Source: Stomatobaculum sp. F0698 (GTDB lineage Bacteria; Bacillota; Clostridia; Lachnospirales; Lachnospiraceae). From it: a stretch of 64,000 bases of DNA. Numbering within the stretch: the first letter of the stretch is position 1; each line of letters opens with the position of its first letter. Below, piece after piece: positions 7,962-19,600 of the stretch. Below the pieces are notes generated by a model, which saw nothing but the letters and a program-made list of their open reading frames with translations, searched no databases and was not told the origin of the DNA. Where the stretch lies: contig NZ_CP130060.1 in the NCBI RefSeq assembly GCF_030644385.1, positions 1,922,001 through 1,986,000 of the forward strand. The letters are read 5' to 3'. The translations under genes were made by a program, and so were the position numbers.

Positions 7962-8717
7962 TCAGCGAGCCGGATTGAGCGCCTCGGAAAGCACTTCTCC
8001 GATCGGCGCCTGAATGACCAAATCCGCATCCCGATCCGCAGGCGTTGCACTGCGGTTGATGACGACCAGCCGCCTTCCCGAAAAATAGCGAAGCAGTCCC
8101 GCCGCCGGATAAACCGCGAGCGAGGTCCCGCCTATAATCAACATATCCGCCGCCGCAATGCAGCGCGCTGCCTCTTCGAGAAGCCCTGTATCAAGCGCCT
8201 CCTCATAGAGTACCACATCCGGCTTAATAATCCCGCCGCAGTCGCAGTGAGGAACCGTTCCCGGCCGCGCGAGCATATCCTGCAAATCGTAGAACTTCCC
8301 GCAGCGCTGACAGTGGTTTCGAAGCACCGTGCCGTGAAGCGGAAGCACCTTTTTGCTCCCGGCCTTCTCGTGAAGGCCGTCTATGTTCTGGGTGATTACA
8401 GCGCTTAACTTTCCCTGCCGCTCCAGTTCCGCGAGCGCAAGGTGCGCGGCATTCGGCTCTGCCTCGGGATAGAGCATGCGTTCCTTATAAAATTCATAGA
8501 ATTGCTCCGTGTGCGAGAGGAAAAAGCTGTGACTCACAATCTGCTCCGGCGGATAGCGCCGCTTCTCCGCATAGAGCCCGTCCGATGAGCGAAAGTCCGG
8601 AATGCCGCTCTCGGTCGAAACGCCCGCCCCGCCGAAAAAGACAATATGTTGACTCTCCGAAATCCAAGCCGAAAGTGCTGTAATCTGTGCTTCTAAGCGA
8701 TCCGCTTCTCCGCCCAT
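7962..8717 (-). CDS. NAD-dependent protein deacylase, Sir2 family
   Basis: The 251-aa sirtuin removes acyl groups from lysines using NAD+. The Rossmann core shows FFGGAGVSTESGIPDFRSSDG, TQNIDGLHEKAG and the catalytic His in LPLHGTV. A four-Cys zinc site follows (CQRCG and CDCGG), and IIGGTSLAVYPAAGL closes the NAD pocket. The ATG at 8717 is chosen because AAAGGAG precedes it; an upstream extension would run into the previous gene. It lies 20 bp after the YeiH-type exporter gene and close to a GNAT acetyltransferase gene, so the two may act on overlapping targets (inference). Confidence 0.94.
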   Translation of the reverse strand: MGGEADRLEAQITALSAWISESQHIVFFGGAGVSTESGIPDFRSSDGLYAEKRRYPPEQIVSHSFFLSHTEQFYEFYKERMLYPEAEPNAAHLALAELERQGKLSAVITQNIDGLHEKAGSKKVLPLHGTVLRNHCQRCGKFYDLQDMLARPGTVPHCDCGGIIKPDVVLYEEALDTGLLEEAARCIAAADMLIIGGTSLAVYPAAGLLRYFSGRRLVVINRSATPADRDADLVIQAPIGEVLSEALNPAR

Positions 8718-8737
8718 AGCCGCTCCTTTCTTTTTCG

Positions 8738-9775
8738 TCAGCGCAGTCCCATGAACTGCTGCATCAAAAGACTCACGCAAGTAATGCCTGCCCAGCAAAC
8801 CGCACCGAGCAGTAAGGGCTTACCGCCGCTCCGTATGAGTTTCACCACGTTGCTGTTTAAACCGATGGCCGCCATTGCCATGACAATGCAGAACTTCGAG
8901 AGCTCTTTCAACGGGCGGAAAGCCGCCGAAGAGACGCCCGCCTGCAGGGCAACGGTCGTAATCAGCGCGGCCAGAATAAAATAGAGAATGAACATCGGGA
9001 AGGCGCGCCGCAGTTGAAAGCCGTTCTGCTCTCCTCCCGCCTTTGCCGCCTGCTTGGCACGATATACACTCAGCGCCAGCGTAATCGGAATGATTGCGAG
9101 CGTTCTTGTGAGTTTCACCGTGACCGCCGTGTCCAAGGTATCCGTCCCGAGCTTCCACATGCTGTCCCAGGTGGAAGCCGCTGCCGTCACCGAAGAGGTG
9201 TCGTTGATGGCCGTGCCCGCAAAGACGCCGAAGGCCGTGCCGCTCCCGGTATCAAAACCGAGCACCCTGCCGAGTATCGGAAAGAAAATCGCAGCGAGCA
9301 CATTAAAAAAGAAAATGACCGAGATGGCCTGTGCGACCTCGTCATCGTTCGCGTCGATGACAGGCGCGGTTGCCGCGATCGCCGAGCCGCCGCAGATTGA
9401 AGAGCCCACGCCGACCAGGGTCGCAATGTTCCCCGAAATTCGGAGCGCCCGCTGTAAGCCCCACGCGAGCAGCAGGGCCGTCGCAATGGTGCATACAATA
9501 ATGGGGAGCGATTGCCTTCCCGTCTTTAAAATGACGCCGAGATTTAAGCCGAAACCGAGCAGAACCACAGCGGCCTGCAGGACGTACTTGGAGGTGAAAC
9601 GTATCCCGGCCTCCGCTCTCCCCTTATTTGTCCAAACCATGGTGAGTAACATGCCGCCGAGAATGGCGAGCACCGCCCCGCCGATCAGCGGAAAGCGCTT
9701 TCCGAGCAGCCATGCCGGCACGGCAAGCGCAAAGCAGACCAGAATACCGGGTCCCGTTTTTTTGATTCCGTTCAT
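8738..9775 (-). CDS. YeiH/UPF0324-family putative sulfate exporter
   Basis: The 345-aa integral membrane protein has about ten hydrophobic spans. The family motif [19 protein letters not shown] is complete and [24 protein letters not shown] follows. The family is annotated as a putative sulfate exporter; the substrate here is not proven. The ATG at 9775 is preceded by GGGGAGG; an upstream extension has no membrane or family character. It forms an operon with the Sir2 gene. A sulfur role would fit the desulfurase gene 5 kb away, but they are separate operons. Confidence 0.9.
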   Translation of the reverse strand: MNGIKKTGPGILVCFALAVPAWLLGKRFPLIGGAVLAILGGMLLTMVWTNKGRAEAGIRFTSKYVLQAAVVLLGFGLNLGVILKTGRQSLPIIVCTIATALLLAWGLQRALRISGNIATLVGVGSSICGGSAIAATAPVIDANDDEVAQAISVIFFFNVLAAIFFPILGRVLGFDTGSGTAFGVFAGTAINDTSSVTAAASTWDSMWKLGTDTLDTAVTVKLTRTLAIIPITLALSVYRAKQAAKAGGEQNGFQLRRAFPMFILYFILAALITTVALQAGVSSAAFRPLKELSKFCIVMAMAAIGLNSNVVKLIRSGGKPLLLGAVCWAGITCVSLLMQQFMGLR

Positions 9776-9953
9776 ATACCTCCCCCTCTTTGCCCGCCGC
9801 AGACACAGCTCTTCCGTATCCGCAACAGGGATTTCTCTTTCTTCTATTCTGTTCCGGCTTTGGGTGCCGCTACTCGCCCACCCCCGGGTGCCACTTCCCC
9901 TGAAAATTCCCTGCAAGAATGGGATGCGCTTTCGCAGAACCCAGGTTTTCCCC

Positions 9954-10988
9954 TTACATTTCTTCGTCAAAATAGGCTCTGTATGACGTCAATTCCGCCG
10001 CCCAAGCCTCTCGCTTCATGCCGAAAAAGACGGATACCAATTCTTCCGGTGTGAGTGCCATGATTTCCCGCCCGCGCTTTCCGGATGCCGCAAGCCGCTC
10101 AAGCCGACTCCCGCACTTCGTAGCGCGTAAGCAAAAGACGCCGTTATTCTCGGCAATCAGCGGATCTTTCAGCGAGAAAAACAGTTCTCGCTCCTCCGCA
10201 GCGACCTCCGGCCGCAGGGAGATGCCCGCAAAAAAGTCCGGCAGCGAGAGCACGCGCGCCATGATAAAGGGCTCGGTGCCGCAGAATTTGATGCTCGCCT
10301 TCTCCGGCAGCACAAGGCGCGCATCCCGCTCTACGGTATCCGCGTAGTCAAAGCACTCCATCCCGATTAAGCGCTCGCCCCCGTCCTGTCTTTCCCAGAC
10401 GGACAACATGCGCCCGTCCCCGGCGGACAGTTCCCCGCCGATTTGTCGAAAATACGCGGGACTGCGCAGGCAGTAACATTGATACTTCTCGCCGAGCACC
10501 TTGTTTGCGCAGCGCGAGAGCTCCGCAAGCAGTGCGTCATCCTCTACATCCACGCGCTTGCAGTGGTAGCGCGCATCGTTCTTCAATATGCGCTTTTCGC
10601 GTTTTGAGGCGTAGGCAAACTGAAACGGCGTGTAGTAATCGGGATTTGCGGGCTTCAAAAAAACAAAAGGCTTCTTTTCGGCATACTCATCGAGTAGCGC
10701 CGTCATGAGGATGCGCCGCATAACCCCCTGCCTGCGATACTTTTTCCCGGTCGCAACCGCAACAATATAGGACAAGTCCCAATCCTTGTCGCCGAAACGC
10801 ACCCGGCAGGGATTCAGGCAGAGCATGCCCATCACCTCACTCCCGTTTCGAATGGCATAGACCCGATTTTCCCGCATGCGAGTCTCATAGTAATAGTCCC
10901 GCGCGCGCACACTGTCCTCCGGAAAGGCCTCCGCATACAGTGCCCGTGTGCTCTCCTTCTCTTCCGCTTCCAAGCGTTTTACTTCCAT
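9954..10988 (-). CDS. GNAT-family N-acetyltransferase, Eis-like layout
   Basis: The 344-aa protein has an N-terminal GNAT domain. [15 protein letters not shown] and [20 protein letters not shown] contain the acetyl-CoA pyrophosphate loop, and [19 protein letters not shown] follows. A long C-terminal part resembles the second and third lobes of Eis-type enzymes. The substrate is unknown. The ATG at 10988 is preferred over a GTG six bases upstream because GAGAAGGG sits before it. It follows the terminator of the DUF2156 gene, so it probably has its own promoter, which I could not place. Confidence 0.8.
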   Translation of the reverse strand: MEVKRLEAEEKESTRALYAEAFPEDSVRARDYYYETRMRENRVYAIRNGSEVMGMLCLNPCRVRFGDKDWDLSYIVAVATGKKYRRQGVMRRILMTALLDEYAEKKPFVFLKPANPDYYTPFQFAYASKREKRILKNDARYHCKRVDVEDDALLAELSRCANKVLGEKYQCYCLRSPAYFRQIGGELSAGDGRMLSVWERQDGGERLIGMECFDYADTVERDARLVLPEKASIKFCGTEPFIMARVLSLPDFFAGISLRPEVAAEERELFFSLKDPLIAENNGVFCLRATKCGSRLERLAASGKRGREIMALTPEELVSVFFGMKREAWAAELTSYRAYFDEEM

Positions 10989-11009
10989 CTGCACCCTTCT
11001 CTCCCCATT

Positions 11010-11043
11010 TGAAAAAGACCTGTCGCGATGCGGACAGGTCTTT
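11010..11043 (-). terminator. Terminator after DUF2156 gene
   Basis: An 11-bp perfect stem (aaagacctgtc and gacaggtcttt, 11014-11043) with an 8-nt loop, ending in a T-rich tract on the minus strand. Confidence 0.85.
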
Positions 11044-11052
11044 GGGGATTGT

Positions 11053-12042
11053 TCAGTATTGCATTTCTGCCCGGACTTGATCCGCGCTGAGCTCCGCGCC
11101 GCTTCTCTCCATAATCAAAAACTTCTTTGCGAAACCGGAGGGATAGTAGCTGAGCTTTGACTTCCGCAGTCCCTCCAGACCAACATCGTCCTCGCGGTTG
11201 ATGATGGCCGCCTCCGGAAACGCGCGACACAAAAACTCTTTGTTGATTGCCTGATACAGCCCGTCAATCTCGGGATTTGCCTTTTCGATGTGAATCACCG
11301 CCATGCTGTCGCGCCGATTCAGACTGCCCACGGAAAAGGCCTCGAGCTCACCGTCGATAAAGATGGCGCCCGTCTCGGCACTGATTTCCGAACAGTGATT
11401 CAGAAGGTCATGGATGCCATCGACCTCGCGGTCCAGATGACTCTCAACCTCCTCGCCCTTGCCGCCCCGCCATTTGTCGAGAAAGCGAATCACCGCATCG
11501 TGGTCGGAACATTCGAGTGGCCGGTAGCTGAAGCGCTCCCCGTAGTTCTTCATAAAGTTGTTGTAGTGATTCTTTTTCTTGTGGAGCTTTCTGCCCGACA
11601 GCGTGCGGAGCGCATTGCCGTCGTAGAGATAGTCCTTTGCGTCCTCTTCCTCCTCGACCAGATATTTCTCCGGCGAAAGGTTCAATGCATTGACGGCTCC
11701 TTCATCCGCAAGCTTTATAACCAGCGGCTTTTTTAAAACCTCATGAAAATAGCGCTGCAGCGCCGCAAAGCACGCGGGCAAATCCTCCTCCCGCGCAAGC
11801 GGCATGGCCGCATAGGGCTCCTCTTCGGTTCCGTAGAGCCAAAGCAGGCCCAGTTCCCGCTCCCCGTCGCGTAACACCGCCGCACGCGCGTCAAAATACT
11901 TTCTCCAGAGAAAACTCTCGAGCGGCGTGCTGTCCGAGGTCAGATTGGAACGCAACTCATAAAAATGTGCGTAGCCCGCGATATCTCCCGCGTGAAAGTG
12001 ATGAAACTCCGGCTGTCCGCCCTGATTCTTCCGTAATTCCAT
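11053..12042 (-). CDS. DUF2156 / LPG-synthase C-terminal-like protein
   Basis: The 329-aa soluble protein matches the DUF2156 family, the double-GNAT catalytic half of phosphatidylglycerol lysyltransferases. Visible features are GRKLHKKKNHYNNFMKNYG, FIDGELEAFSVGSLNR, HIEKANPEIDGLYQAINKEF and INREDDVGLEGLRKSKLSYYP, the most conserved block. There is no membrane domain, so it is a stand-alone catalytic-type protein that may transfer an aminoacyl or other acyl group. It starts 18 bp after purC and ends at a terminator, so the two are co-transcribed. The true substrate is unknown. Confidence 0.85.
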   Translation of the reverse strand: MELRKNQGGQPEFHHFHAGDIAGYAHFYELRSNLTSDSTPLESFLWRKYFDARAAVLRDGERELGLLWLYGTEEEPYAAMPLAREEDLPACFAALQRYFHEVLKKPLVIKLADEGAVNALNLSPEKYLVEEEEDAKDYLYDGNALRTLSGRKLHKKKNHYNNFMKNYGERFSYRPLECSDHDAVIRFLDKWRGGKGEEVESHLDREVDGIHDLLNHCSEISAETGAIFIDGELEAFSVGSLNRRDSMAVIHIEKANPEIDGLYQAINKEFLCRAFPEAAIINREDDVGLEGLRKSKLSYYPSGFAKKFLIMERSGAELSADQVRAEMQY

Positions 12043-12060
12043 AGCACCTGAAGCTGCGCT

Positions 12061-12933
12061 TCAGTCTAACTCCTTTCCGGTGAGCATCGCATACGCCTCT
12101 TTGTACTTTGCGATGGTCTTGTCAATGACTTCCTCAGGAAGCTTGTAGTCGCTGTCCGGATTTGCCTTCAGCCAGTCGCGCACAAACTGCTTGTCAAACG
12201 AAGGCTGTGACTTGCCCGGTGCATAGCCCTCTAGCGGCCAAAAGCGCGAGGAATCCGGGGTCAGCATCTCGTCCGCAAGGACAACCTCACCCGCCTCGTT
12301 GAGGCCGAACTCAAACTTCGTGTCCGCAATGATAATGCCCTTGGTCTTTGCGTAGTCCGCGCAGAGACGATAGAGCGCCAGCGTCTTATCGCGGATAATC
12401 TCCGCATACTCTTTTCCCTTGCCCGGGAAGGCCTTCTCAAGCACTTCAATGCAGCGCGCAAAATCAATGTTCTCGTCATGGTCGCCGATTTCCGCCTTGG
12501 TGCTCGGGGTGAAGATAGGCTCCGGCAGCTGCTCGGACTCCTGCAAGCCCGCCGGAAGCTGAATACCGCAAACGGTTCCGTTCTTCTTATAGCTCTCCCA
12601 GCCGCTGCCCGTGATATAGCCGCGGACAATGCACTCAATCGGCAACATTGTGAGCTTCTTGCAAAGCATGCTGCGGCGCTCGAATTCCGGTGTGCGGAAA
12701 TATTCCGGCATGTCCGCCGTATCCGTGCTGATCATGTGGTTCGGCATGACATCCTTGGTATACTCAAACCAGAAACGGGACAGCTGCGTGAGCACCGCCC
12801 CCTTATCCGTAATGCGATTCTTTAAGATTACGTCAAAGGCGGAAATGCGATCCGTCGCGACCATGATAAGGCCCTCGCCGACATCGTAGATCTCGCGCAC
12901 TTTTCCCTCTTTTACCGGTCTGTACTCCTGCAT
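12061..12933 (-). CDS. purC: Phosphoribosylaminoimidazolesuccinocarboxamide synthase
   Basis: The 290-aa SAICAR synthase joins CAIR and aspartate using ATP in de novo purine synthesis. Family blocks are GKVREIYDVGEGLIMVATDRISAFD (residues 9-33), VRGYITGSGWESYKKNG, STKAEIGDHDENI and IIADTKFEFGLNEAGE. Length is typical for the longer form. AGGAGGT precedes the ATG. No purine riboswitch is seen in the short upstream region. The downstream partner is the DUF2156 gene. Confidence 0.97.
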   Translation of the reverse strand: MQEYRPVKEGKVREIYDVGEGLIMVATDRISAFDVILKNRITDKGAVLTQLSRFWFEYTKDVMPNHMISTDTADMPEYFRTPEFERRSMLCKKLTMLPIECIVRGYITGSGWESYKKNGTVCGIQLPAGLQESEQLPEPIFTPSTKAEIGDHDENIDFARCIEVLEKAFPGKGKEYAEIIRDKTLALYRLCADYAKTKGIIIADTKFEFGLNEAGEVVLADEMLTPDSSRFWPLEGYAPGKSQPSFDKQFVRDWLKANPDSDYKLPEEVIDKTIAKYKEAYAMLTGKELD

Positions 12934-12978
12934 ACTCGTACCTCCTCTTAATGGTGAAGCTCTGCTTCGGGTATCGTA

Positions 12979-13010
12979 TCACAAACCGCACGGCTTGTAC
13001 ATGCCGCCGA
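12979..13010. repeat. 32-bp intergenic direct repeat, copy 1
   Basis: Matches 13511-13542 at 29 of 32 positions, with an exact 18-bp core gcttgtacatgccgccga. It lies upstream of purC, 45 bp before its start codon. Confidence 0.75.
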
Positions 13011-13091
13011 AGCCTTGGAAATCTCATTCAAAAAAGAGAGCAATCCATGGTTTTTGCAAGAAGCCGAAGAACCCGATCAATGATGCGAAAA

Positions 13092-13280
13092 TCAACTGTC
13101 CAAACTCCATCCGTAGGTGTCTTCGAATGCTCTTCGGTAGTTCTCTTCGAATATCGCGAAGTATCGCTCTAAAGCTTCTTTCGCCGCTTGGGGTGCGTCT
13201 TCTCGCAGCCGCCCTTTCTCCAGATACGGCTCAAAAATAGCTTCCAGTTTGAGTTGCTCTTCCGTATGTCTAATAATCAT
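13092..13280 (-). CDS. Small hypothetical protein (62 aa)
   Basis: The acidic, helix-rich product reads MIIRHTEEQLKLEAIFEPYL then RYFAIFEENYRRAFEDTYGW. AAAGGAG sits at proper spacing before the ATG. A possible promoter (TTGCAG, 17 bp, TTAAAA at 13368-13340) lies 60 bp upstream. No signal peptide or membrane span. I do not recognise a family; the amphipathic pattern suggests a small helical DNA- or protein-binding factor, but this is a guess. It is flanked by two copies of a 32-bp repeat. Confidence 0.6.
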   Translation of the reverse strand: MIIRHTEEQLKLEAIFEPYLEKGRLREDAPQAAKEALERYFAIFEENYRRAFEDTYGWSLDS

Positions 13281-13571
13281 CCCAATCTCCTTTCTTCTGC
13301 CTCATCTCTCAGGCCTTTTCTTCCGTGCCCCCCCCTAGTTTTTAATCCTTTTTCACATTTTGCTGCAAGCACGCACGGCAGGACGCATCGTTTGCATTTG
13401 TAAGAATAAGCCCGCCTTCACACTTCGCTTTGGAATTCTCGTTCAGGCGCCGCATCTCGTGTCATTCAGTATACCATTTTTCGCAGAACCGTTCCTCTAA
13501 ACGTGTCACTTCACAAATCGGACTGCTTGTACATGCCGCCGAGCGCCTACGCTCTCTCAGGATAACGGGCA
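13281..13571. other. Intergenic region without a gene
   Basis: It holds only a possible promoter for the 62-aa gene (13340-13368) and the second 32-bp repeat (13511-13542). No RNA gene fold was recognised. Confidence 0.5.
13511..13542. repeat. 32-bp intergenic direct repeat, copy 2
   Basis: Second copy of the repeat at 12979-13010, same orientation, about 530 bp apart. Confidence 0.75.
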
Positions 13572-13607
13572 CAAAAAATGGGGCGGTGAAGAAATCTTCA
13601 CCGCCCC
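13572..13607 (-). terminator. Terminator after 2143-aa surface protein gene
   Basis: A 12-bp perfect stem (ggggcggtgaag and cttcaccgcccc, 13580-13607) with loop AAAT, followed on the minus strand by T6. Confidence 0.9.
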
Positions 13608-13661
13608 GCGCAGGTACAAGAATTAGGGATCTCGTTGCTGCCTTGCTTTTATTACCGATGT

Positions 13662-16600
13662 TCACCGTACCCAAGCGCCGGTGGCATCCACACGGTAGCC
13701 GTCCGGAGTCACTTCGTTGATGTACATGGAACCGTAGGGACGCACCGAAACGCTGTCCTTATAGTACCACTTCTCACTGACCGCATCGTACTCATAGGTA
13801 TCGGCGCTCGCGCTCGTCGCAAAGTAGTACCACTTGCCGTTGATCTCCTGCCAGCCGGTCTGCATGACACCGCTGCTCTCATCAAAGTGATACCAGCGCT
13901 GATCGTACTCGTCGTGATGCCAACCGAGCTGCATTCTGCCGAAGAAACCGTCGTGTGTCCGGTCGAGGTAGTACCAATTCATGTTCTCATCGCGGAACCA
14001 GCCCGAATCCATGATGCCGTGCTGACCGAAGTGATACCAAGCGGTCTCAATGCGGTCGCCGTAACGGTAGGAAAGCTTACCCCAGCGGTTTACAAGCCGC
14101 ATACCGCCGTTCAGCGTGAAGATCCACTCGGACTGCTCCGGGTTTAAAAGCTCCCAGTTGCCGTTCGTGCCGACCGTGTAGCCCTTCTCATAGTCCGCGA
14201 CAAAGGGATCGCTCGGAATGAGACGAGCACCGCCTGCCGTGCTGCCGACGCCGACACCGCGTCCCGCGCCGCGCCCGCTGCCGCCGTTTCCGCGACCGCC
14301 GCCGCCCGAGCCGCCGCCCGAGAGCTGATTCTGCTGCTGATGACCGTAGTTGTCATAGCGCGGATCCAACACGCTGTCATAGTGGGCAAGCGTCTGCTCC
14401 ATTGCCGCAAGCGCCGCCTGCAGCTCCGCAAGACTTGCTCTCGGTCCCGTGCGCTCCAGCACGCCGAGCGACTCCAGTATGCCGTAAATCTCCGGCTTGC
14501 CCGGAACACCGTGCACACCGTTAATCAGGTCTGCGGTCTCCCGGCGCTTCAGGAAATAGTCGTCCGCAAGCTGAATTGCGCGGCGGGTCGCCTCATCGAG
14601 TTTCTTCCGCGCGTCTTCCAGCTCGGCGCGGTTGTTCTCGTAATAGGCGTAGAGCGTCATGCGCTTCCGAACCGGCGTTCCGAGGTCAAAGCCCTGGTAG
14701 CGGTCCGCACGCTTACTCCAAACCGGGGCCGCATGCAGTTCATACTCGACGCCGTCCGCATCGACCGCGTAGGGATCCGGATCCGCCAGACCACCGAGCG
14801 CATTGCTGCCCGCGTAGTAGCTATCCTCCGCCGATTCACCGTGTCTCACCTTAAAGCTGTGGCTCGGCTGCGCGGCGTTCGGCGCCTCGTTGATAAACTT
14901 TAAGCGATATGCCTTCGAATAGACCAGATAATAGCGCACGCCCGCCTTCGCCGTGAAACGGAAGAGGCCGCCGTTTTCCTCGACGCTGCCCGCAAGGGTC
15001 TGCATCGCGACACCGGCATAGCCGCCGCCCGGCTGCTCTTCGAAGAGCTCGTAGTCGAGCATATCCGCATCCCGGTTTTCAAGCTGCACATAGGTCTCAA
15101 AGGTCGCATTGGAGGGCGTCGCGTTGACTCTTCTGCCGTCCACATAGCGCTCAATGTCCGTGCGCAGCTCAAAGGCCGCCGTATAGGCATCCGGATGCTG
15201 TGTACCCGCAATGCTGATTGCCTTCAGCGCGTTCGATGCCGTTTGGCTGACCGCCTTCTTCGTGTAGACCGTGCGGTATTCCACCTTTGCGCCATTCACA
15301 CCGGAGAGCACACGGTCCTCCGGGGTGGTGAGAAGCGAGGAAAGTCTTGCTCTCTCACTCGGAACCAGGGAGAATTCTCCCTTTGCCGCATTGCGGCTCT
15401 CATCCGAAACCGCCGCATCCGCGCCCGGCAGTGCTTCGTACTCCGCGAGCAGAACCAGGTTGGTCTCCGGCATTGTAAACTGCACCGTGCCCTGCCCCGC
15501 CGGGAAGCTTACATTCGGAATATTTCCCGCCGTGACACGCCACGCGGTGAACGCAGCCCCCGCCGCATTCACCGCCGGCGCCGTTAGCGTCACCTGCTCG
15601 CCCGCGTGTGCCTCGCTGTAGAAATCGCCGTTCACAGCCTGGGTTCCGACGCTGTCGATATCGCCCTCGTAGGTCTGAATCATGAACTTCGGCGTCTCAA
15701 CCGCCTCCGGATCCGGATTCTGATTCAGCAGCGGAATGGTGACCGGGTGCGGCGCACCGACTTTTGCGTTCGGCGACGGCGGATTCAGCGCCGTCACCAC
15801 CGCAATGTCATCGCCCGGCTGTACCGCGACATCGCCCGTTGCCTCATAGACCACAAGCTGCTCGCCCGGGATGCGGTTGTCAAAGTAACTCCGTCCCACA
15901 ACGGAACCCGGCACCACGTCGAGTACCGTCCCCGCGGGATCCGTCAGAATATAGTTGTAACCCGGCTTGGTGTCAAAGACCGTGACACGCCCCGTATTGT
16001 CCGAGAGCAGACCGCCGACCGCATCCACATCCTGCGCCGGAAGTCCGAAGATAATCGGATCCTTCACGTACTTGAGGCGATAGGTCTCACCGTCCTGCAG
16101 AACCGCCGTCGTATCGAGCTTCGCGCCGCTTCCGCCGTACCAGTCCTCGCGCACATAGTTCGCGATGCCGGTGAAAGAAGTCTCCGCCGAAGCGCGAACA
16201 CTGCCAAAGAGACTGTCCTTCTTTACATGGCGGTTCAGGCTTGCGCCCGGCACTGTCAGCGTATTGCTGTCGTAAGGCGCCAATAAAATGTCAATCCAGT
16301 AAGCCGGATTCTCGCGGTAATATGCGGTGAGCACCGTGTCCGCCGAGAACTTGGTCGCATCATCTGCGAGCTGCTCGCCCGCATCGAGTGCGCCGTTTCC
16401 GTTGTCGTTGATAATCCAGCCCGCGAATTCGTAATACGGGCTCTCGCTCACTGTGACTTCCGGCACCAGGCGCTTGGTCTTAATCTCCGCGAAGCTGTAG
16501 CCTTCGTTTGCCGCAGCGCCCGCGCGAATCACCTCCGCATAGTAATTGCCGGAAGCATCTGTCTTGACATCCGCCGCCGCACTGAGCGTCGAGAGTGTCC

Positions 16601-19600
16601 CGTGCGTGCCCGGCAGGTAGTTTAACTTGACCCACTTTGCGCTGTCGCGCTGATAGACCAGATTCAAATCCAGTTCGCCGCCCGGCATAATCGCCGTATA
16701 GCTCTGCGCATTGCCGCTCACACTGACCGTGCCGCTGCCTGCGGGGGCATCGCTCCAGCTCGGCTCGGTCGCGCCGTAGTGATAGCCGTAAATCTCCGGG
16801 AAGGACTCCGTAAAGCTCGCGCCGATCGGCTTATTCTGTATGCTCGTCGGGCGCAGGACCTGAAGAACACTGTCCTGGCTGCCCGCATCGCGGAAGCTCG
16901 TCACGAAGGGCACGCCCGTGCCGTCCGGCTCTAAGTAAACCTCAATCTTCACATCCTGGTTCGGCATTTCCGCCGTCAGGGTATTGCCGGTGATGTCCAC
17001 ATTCCGCACCGCAGAAACAAAGTTATTGGTCGCGGTCGGCAGGCTCGGTTGATGCCCCTGCACCACGCGGAAAGGCGAGTTGCCGTTGATGCGATAGCCG
17101 ACCGGGAGTGTGAGCCACTGGCTGATCTGCGTCTCCGGGAGGTAGCGCGTCGTCATGGGCGCCGTTCCCGGAACCAAGGCACCCGGTGCCGCAGCCGTTC
17201 CCAGACGATACTCCACGGTGAAGTTTGACTTATCGCTCTCCGCATTGCCCGGGACATAGTGGAACTCAAGCGCCACATCCTGGTTCGGCATGGTCGCTGT
17301 GTAATTGCCGTTGATCTGCCAGTTCGTATCCAGGCCGCCAACCATATTCCGCACCGTGTCCGGTACGACGCGCGACAGCACCTTGTCCGGCAGGAGTCGA
17401 TAGCCCGGAACGCGCAGATTCGAGGCCGTAAAGACCGTCATGAAGGTAATCGGTGTACCCGGCGTCTGGTGGAACAAAATGCTGCCGTCGGCGTTCATAT
17501 ACTGCACATAGAGCTGATACTGCACGCTCGGGTCCGGCTTCCACTGCACGTAGTAGGTCTTCACACCGTTTACGATGCCGAGCATGTACTGCCCGGCCGC
17601 ATTGGCGATGACAGCCGCCCCCGTGCCGTCCTGATTTTCCGTAATCTTATCAATCACATAGCCGTAACGACTCGGAAGTATTGCCGCCACCTGGGTGCCT
17701 GCCATGCCGTTCGTCGAACTTGTTGTGGGAAGACCGCCGTTGCCGTCGATGATAATGCGTCCCATATCGTCGCGGTAGCGGTAATTCACCTGCACCGTAT
17801 CGTTCGGCATCACGAAGTCCGTGATTGTTCCGTCGGTCGGCGAAATGAGCGCAGCGCCCGGGGATACCGAGAGCTCAACGCTGTCAAACACATAGCGTAT
17901 GCCGCCCGCGACAAAGCTCTGCATGGTCGCCGGAATTCCGTCCACCGTGATTTTTCCGCCTATCATATAATCCTCGCCGGTCGGCGTAAGCGTCGGTGCG
18001 CCTGCAATCGGAATTCCCGACATGTCTGTCACGCTGCGATTCACCTTATGTGTCACCGCCTTGAGGCGAAGGGTGGTTCCGTTCTTCTCCTTGACGATAC
18101 CGACGGCAGGATTGTCCTTGACAAAGCGGTCTATGGAGCCCGCACCGTTCAGCGCGACATCGACCGTAGTGCTCGCTGTCGGCAAGGTCTCGGTTGTAAA
18201 GCCGATGACGGAACTGCCGTCCAACGGATGCGCGCTGTTCACCGTGACGGTTTTGTTGTTCGAGATGTAGAGATTTTCCGGCTGGGTCGCTGTCACGGCA
18301 TTTCGGTTCCCGCTGAGCCGCACCGAACCGCCGACGGTTAGGTTGCCTGCCGCACCGAGGTAAACCGCACCGCGCGATGCGGCGGGGGATACCGCCGTGT
18401 CCTGATAAGCGCTGTTATTTCTCACCGTGAGCGGGTAATGGCTTCCCTCTTCTCCGTTTGCGGCGAACTCGACCGATCCGCCCTCAATGCTGAGCGCACC
18501 CGCCGCTGCATTTTCGAGCACCACACCCGCGCCGAGCGAAAGGGTACCGGAGCTGTTCTTCAGCATGAAGTCGCCGCTGCCGTTTGCAAAGTGTAAATCC
18601 TCGATTGCGACCGGAACCGTGCTCTGATTGTTCACGAACAGCGGTCCGCTGTAGCCCGCTGCGGGTGCAATGGTCTTGGTCTCGGTTCCGAATGTAACCG
18701 AAGTTGCATTGCTATGCATATCCGTGCTCGCAAAGGTCAAACTTCCCATGGTTCCGACCTTGCTCGCATCAATGGTAAGCGGCCCGGTAAGCGCTTGGTC
18801 ATCCTCAAAGTAGATGACCGCATTTTTGTTTTTTGCGAGCTCCAGTGCTTTGTCAAACGTATTGACCGGATGGTCAAAGGTGCCGCTGTTTGTATCGACA
18901 CCGCCGCTCGAGACATAAATGGCTGCCTCGACATAGCTGTAAGCAATGCGCTTATGGATGGTTTCGCCCGGACGAAGGTTTAACTCCCAGGAAAAAGCCG
19001 GCGAGAGGTCCGAACCCTCGGTGGAGCGCCCTGTCATTGCCGCAACGCTGCCGAGCGGATGATACTGATACATCGGAACAAGCCCGGAATATCCTGAGAT
19101 GGACTCATAACCGTTATGAAAGGCGTATTGCAGACGGCGGTCGAATTTCCCGATCCACTTGCTGCTCGGCGCAGAGGTACCGAGGGTCGCATCGTCGAGG
19201 ACAATGTTCACCGTCGCAATGTCACCGTGCTTTCTCGCATAAAAGCCGCGATCCGTGCTAATCATATCCTTTTTGCGGGCATTGTCAGAAGGATACAGCC
19301 CCGGCCACCCGGGATAGGTCTCAGGCACATCGTTAACCGAGAGATCGTAGGCCATACCGACATAGAATTTCTGTCCGGCCGTGGGCAGATTTTCTCGCCC
19401 GTAGAAGTAGTAATCCGCTATCACATAGCGACCGGAGACGCGCGTCACGACCTGAGTCTCGATCGTGCGGTAGCGTCCGGCAGGACCGAAGCGCGTGGTC
19501 TCGACCGCAGCGTTCTTTGCGACCAATGCCGCTCCGCTCAAATTCTGGTTCGCATCGCTCGCCGCATTGCCCCCCGCAAGTTCCGAGGCTCTCTGCCCCA

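Noticed and set aside
12979..13542. Possible CRISPR from the 32-bp repeats
   Set aside because: Only two copies about 500 bp apart with a gene between; no spacer periodicity and no cas genes.
17259..18341. 360-codon open frame antisense to the 2143-aa surface gene
   Set aside because: Arg/His/Val-rich antisense product with no start signal; the sense frame has clear repeats.
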